A stretch of 13,668 nucleotides of DNA, taken from assembly GCA_964452915.1 (NCBI GenBank), contig CAYVNW010000055.1, positions 1 to 13,668 on the forward strand. Direction: 5' to 3'. Source of the DNA: Colivivens sp964452915 (GTDB taxonomy: Bacteria > Bacteroidota > Bacteroidia > Bacteroidales > Bacteroidaceae). Of this stretch, positions 13,584 to 13,668 are shown in pieces. The notes under the pieces were generated by a model, which saw only the letters and a list, made by a program, of their open reading frames with translations, made no database searches and had not been told where the DNA came from. Both the position numbers and the translations under genes were made by a program. Position 1 is the first letter of the stretch; the number at the start of each line of letters is the position of its first letter.

Positions 13584-13599
13584 CCCCATGCGGATCACG
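13584..13599 (+). repeat. attR core: 16-bp copy of the tRNA-Lys 3' end
   Basis: Exact copy of 40-55. Upstream bases do not resemble a tRNA (AAAAGTCGTGA), so this is a stranded 3' end and not a second tRNA gene. It marks the right border of the island. Confidence 0.85.
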
Positions 13600-13602
13600 G
13601 AA

Positions 13603-13634
13603 AAAGGGACTCCTTTGAGTCCCTTTCTTTTTTA
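13603..13634 (+). terminator. Rho-independent terminator after attR
   Basis: AAAGGGACT (13603-13611) pairs with AGTCCCTTT (13618-13626) around CCTTTG, followed by CTTTTTT. It stands where the tRNA-Lys terminator would have been before integration, so it is probably the original one. Confidence 0.85.
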
Positions 13635-13668
13635 AAATCTGTTCGTTTTAGTAATTTAGCTTCCTCAC

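Noticed and set aside
1..13668. CRISPR array or complete insertion sequence
   Set aside because: No regularly spaced repeats and no transposase were found. The A/B repeats lack visible terminal inverted repeats.

Overview
The window looks like a Bacteroidales chromosome (Prevotella- or Bacteroides-like). The tRNA-Lys does not encode its CCA end, base composition is moderately AT-rich, several start regions carry a -7 box of the TAnnTTTG type, and the protein families are typical of gut Bacteroidales (WYL regulators, small GNAT toxin pairs, UDG-like proteins). These are inferences from sequence alone.

The window is framed by a probable integration event. It opens with the 3' two thirds of tRNA-Lys(TTT). 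The last 16 bp (positions 40-55) are repeated exactly at 13584-13599, and each copy is followed by its own rho-independent terminator. The 13.5 kb between the copies is therefore best read as a genomic island inserted in the tRNA 3' end. No integrase, excisionase or relaxase is visible inside it. Close to both ends lies a perfect 16-bp inverted repeat built on a run of eight C or G.

Every gene I accept inside the island is on the minus strand, reading toward the tRNA. From right to left they are: (1) a degraded end (13143-12591) with a broken gene and what may be the first ~22 codons of an AbiEii-like nucleotidyltransferase; (2) a TacT-like GNAT toxin with its 52-aa partner, an overlapping promoter/palindrome and a strong terminator; (3) a repeat-bearing leader and an operon of a 588-aa membrane/coiled-coil protein, a 171-aa helical protein and a UDG-like protein; (4) a lipoprotein with two Cys/Trp repeats, ending in a long palindromic terminator; (5) an operon of a membrane-anchored small GTPase, a tail-anchored protein and a 247-aa soluble protein; (6) remnants and two small ORFs; (7) an operon of a proteasome-fold (Ntn-hydrolase) protein, a zinc ribbon, a second UDG-like protein, a WYL regulator and a DUF445 membrane protein.

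Several genes are interrupted. At least five frameshifts sit in or beside short homopolymer runs, so consensus errors in a long-read assembly are as likely as true decay. The WYL gene has a clean in-frame TAA that a homopolymer error does not explain. The best candidates for an undescribed system are the GTPase/tail-anchor/247-aa operon, the 588-aa/171-aa/UDG-like operon and the Ntn-hydrolase/zinc-ribbon/UDG-like/WYL/DUF445 operon. Their location on a tRNA island and their content suggest mobile cargo, perhaps anti-phage, but nothing in the sequence proves that.
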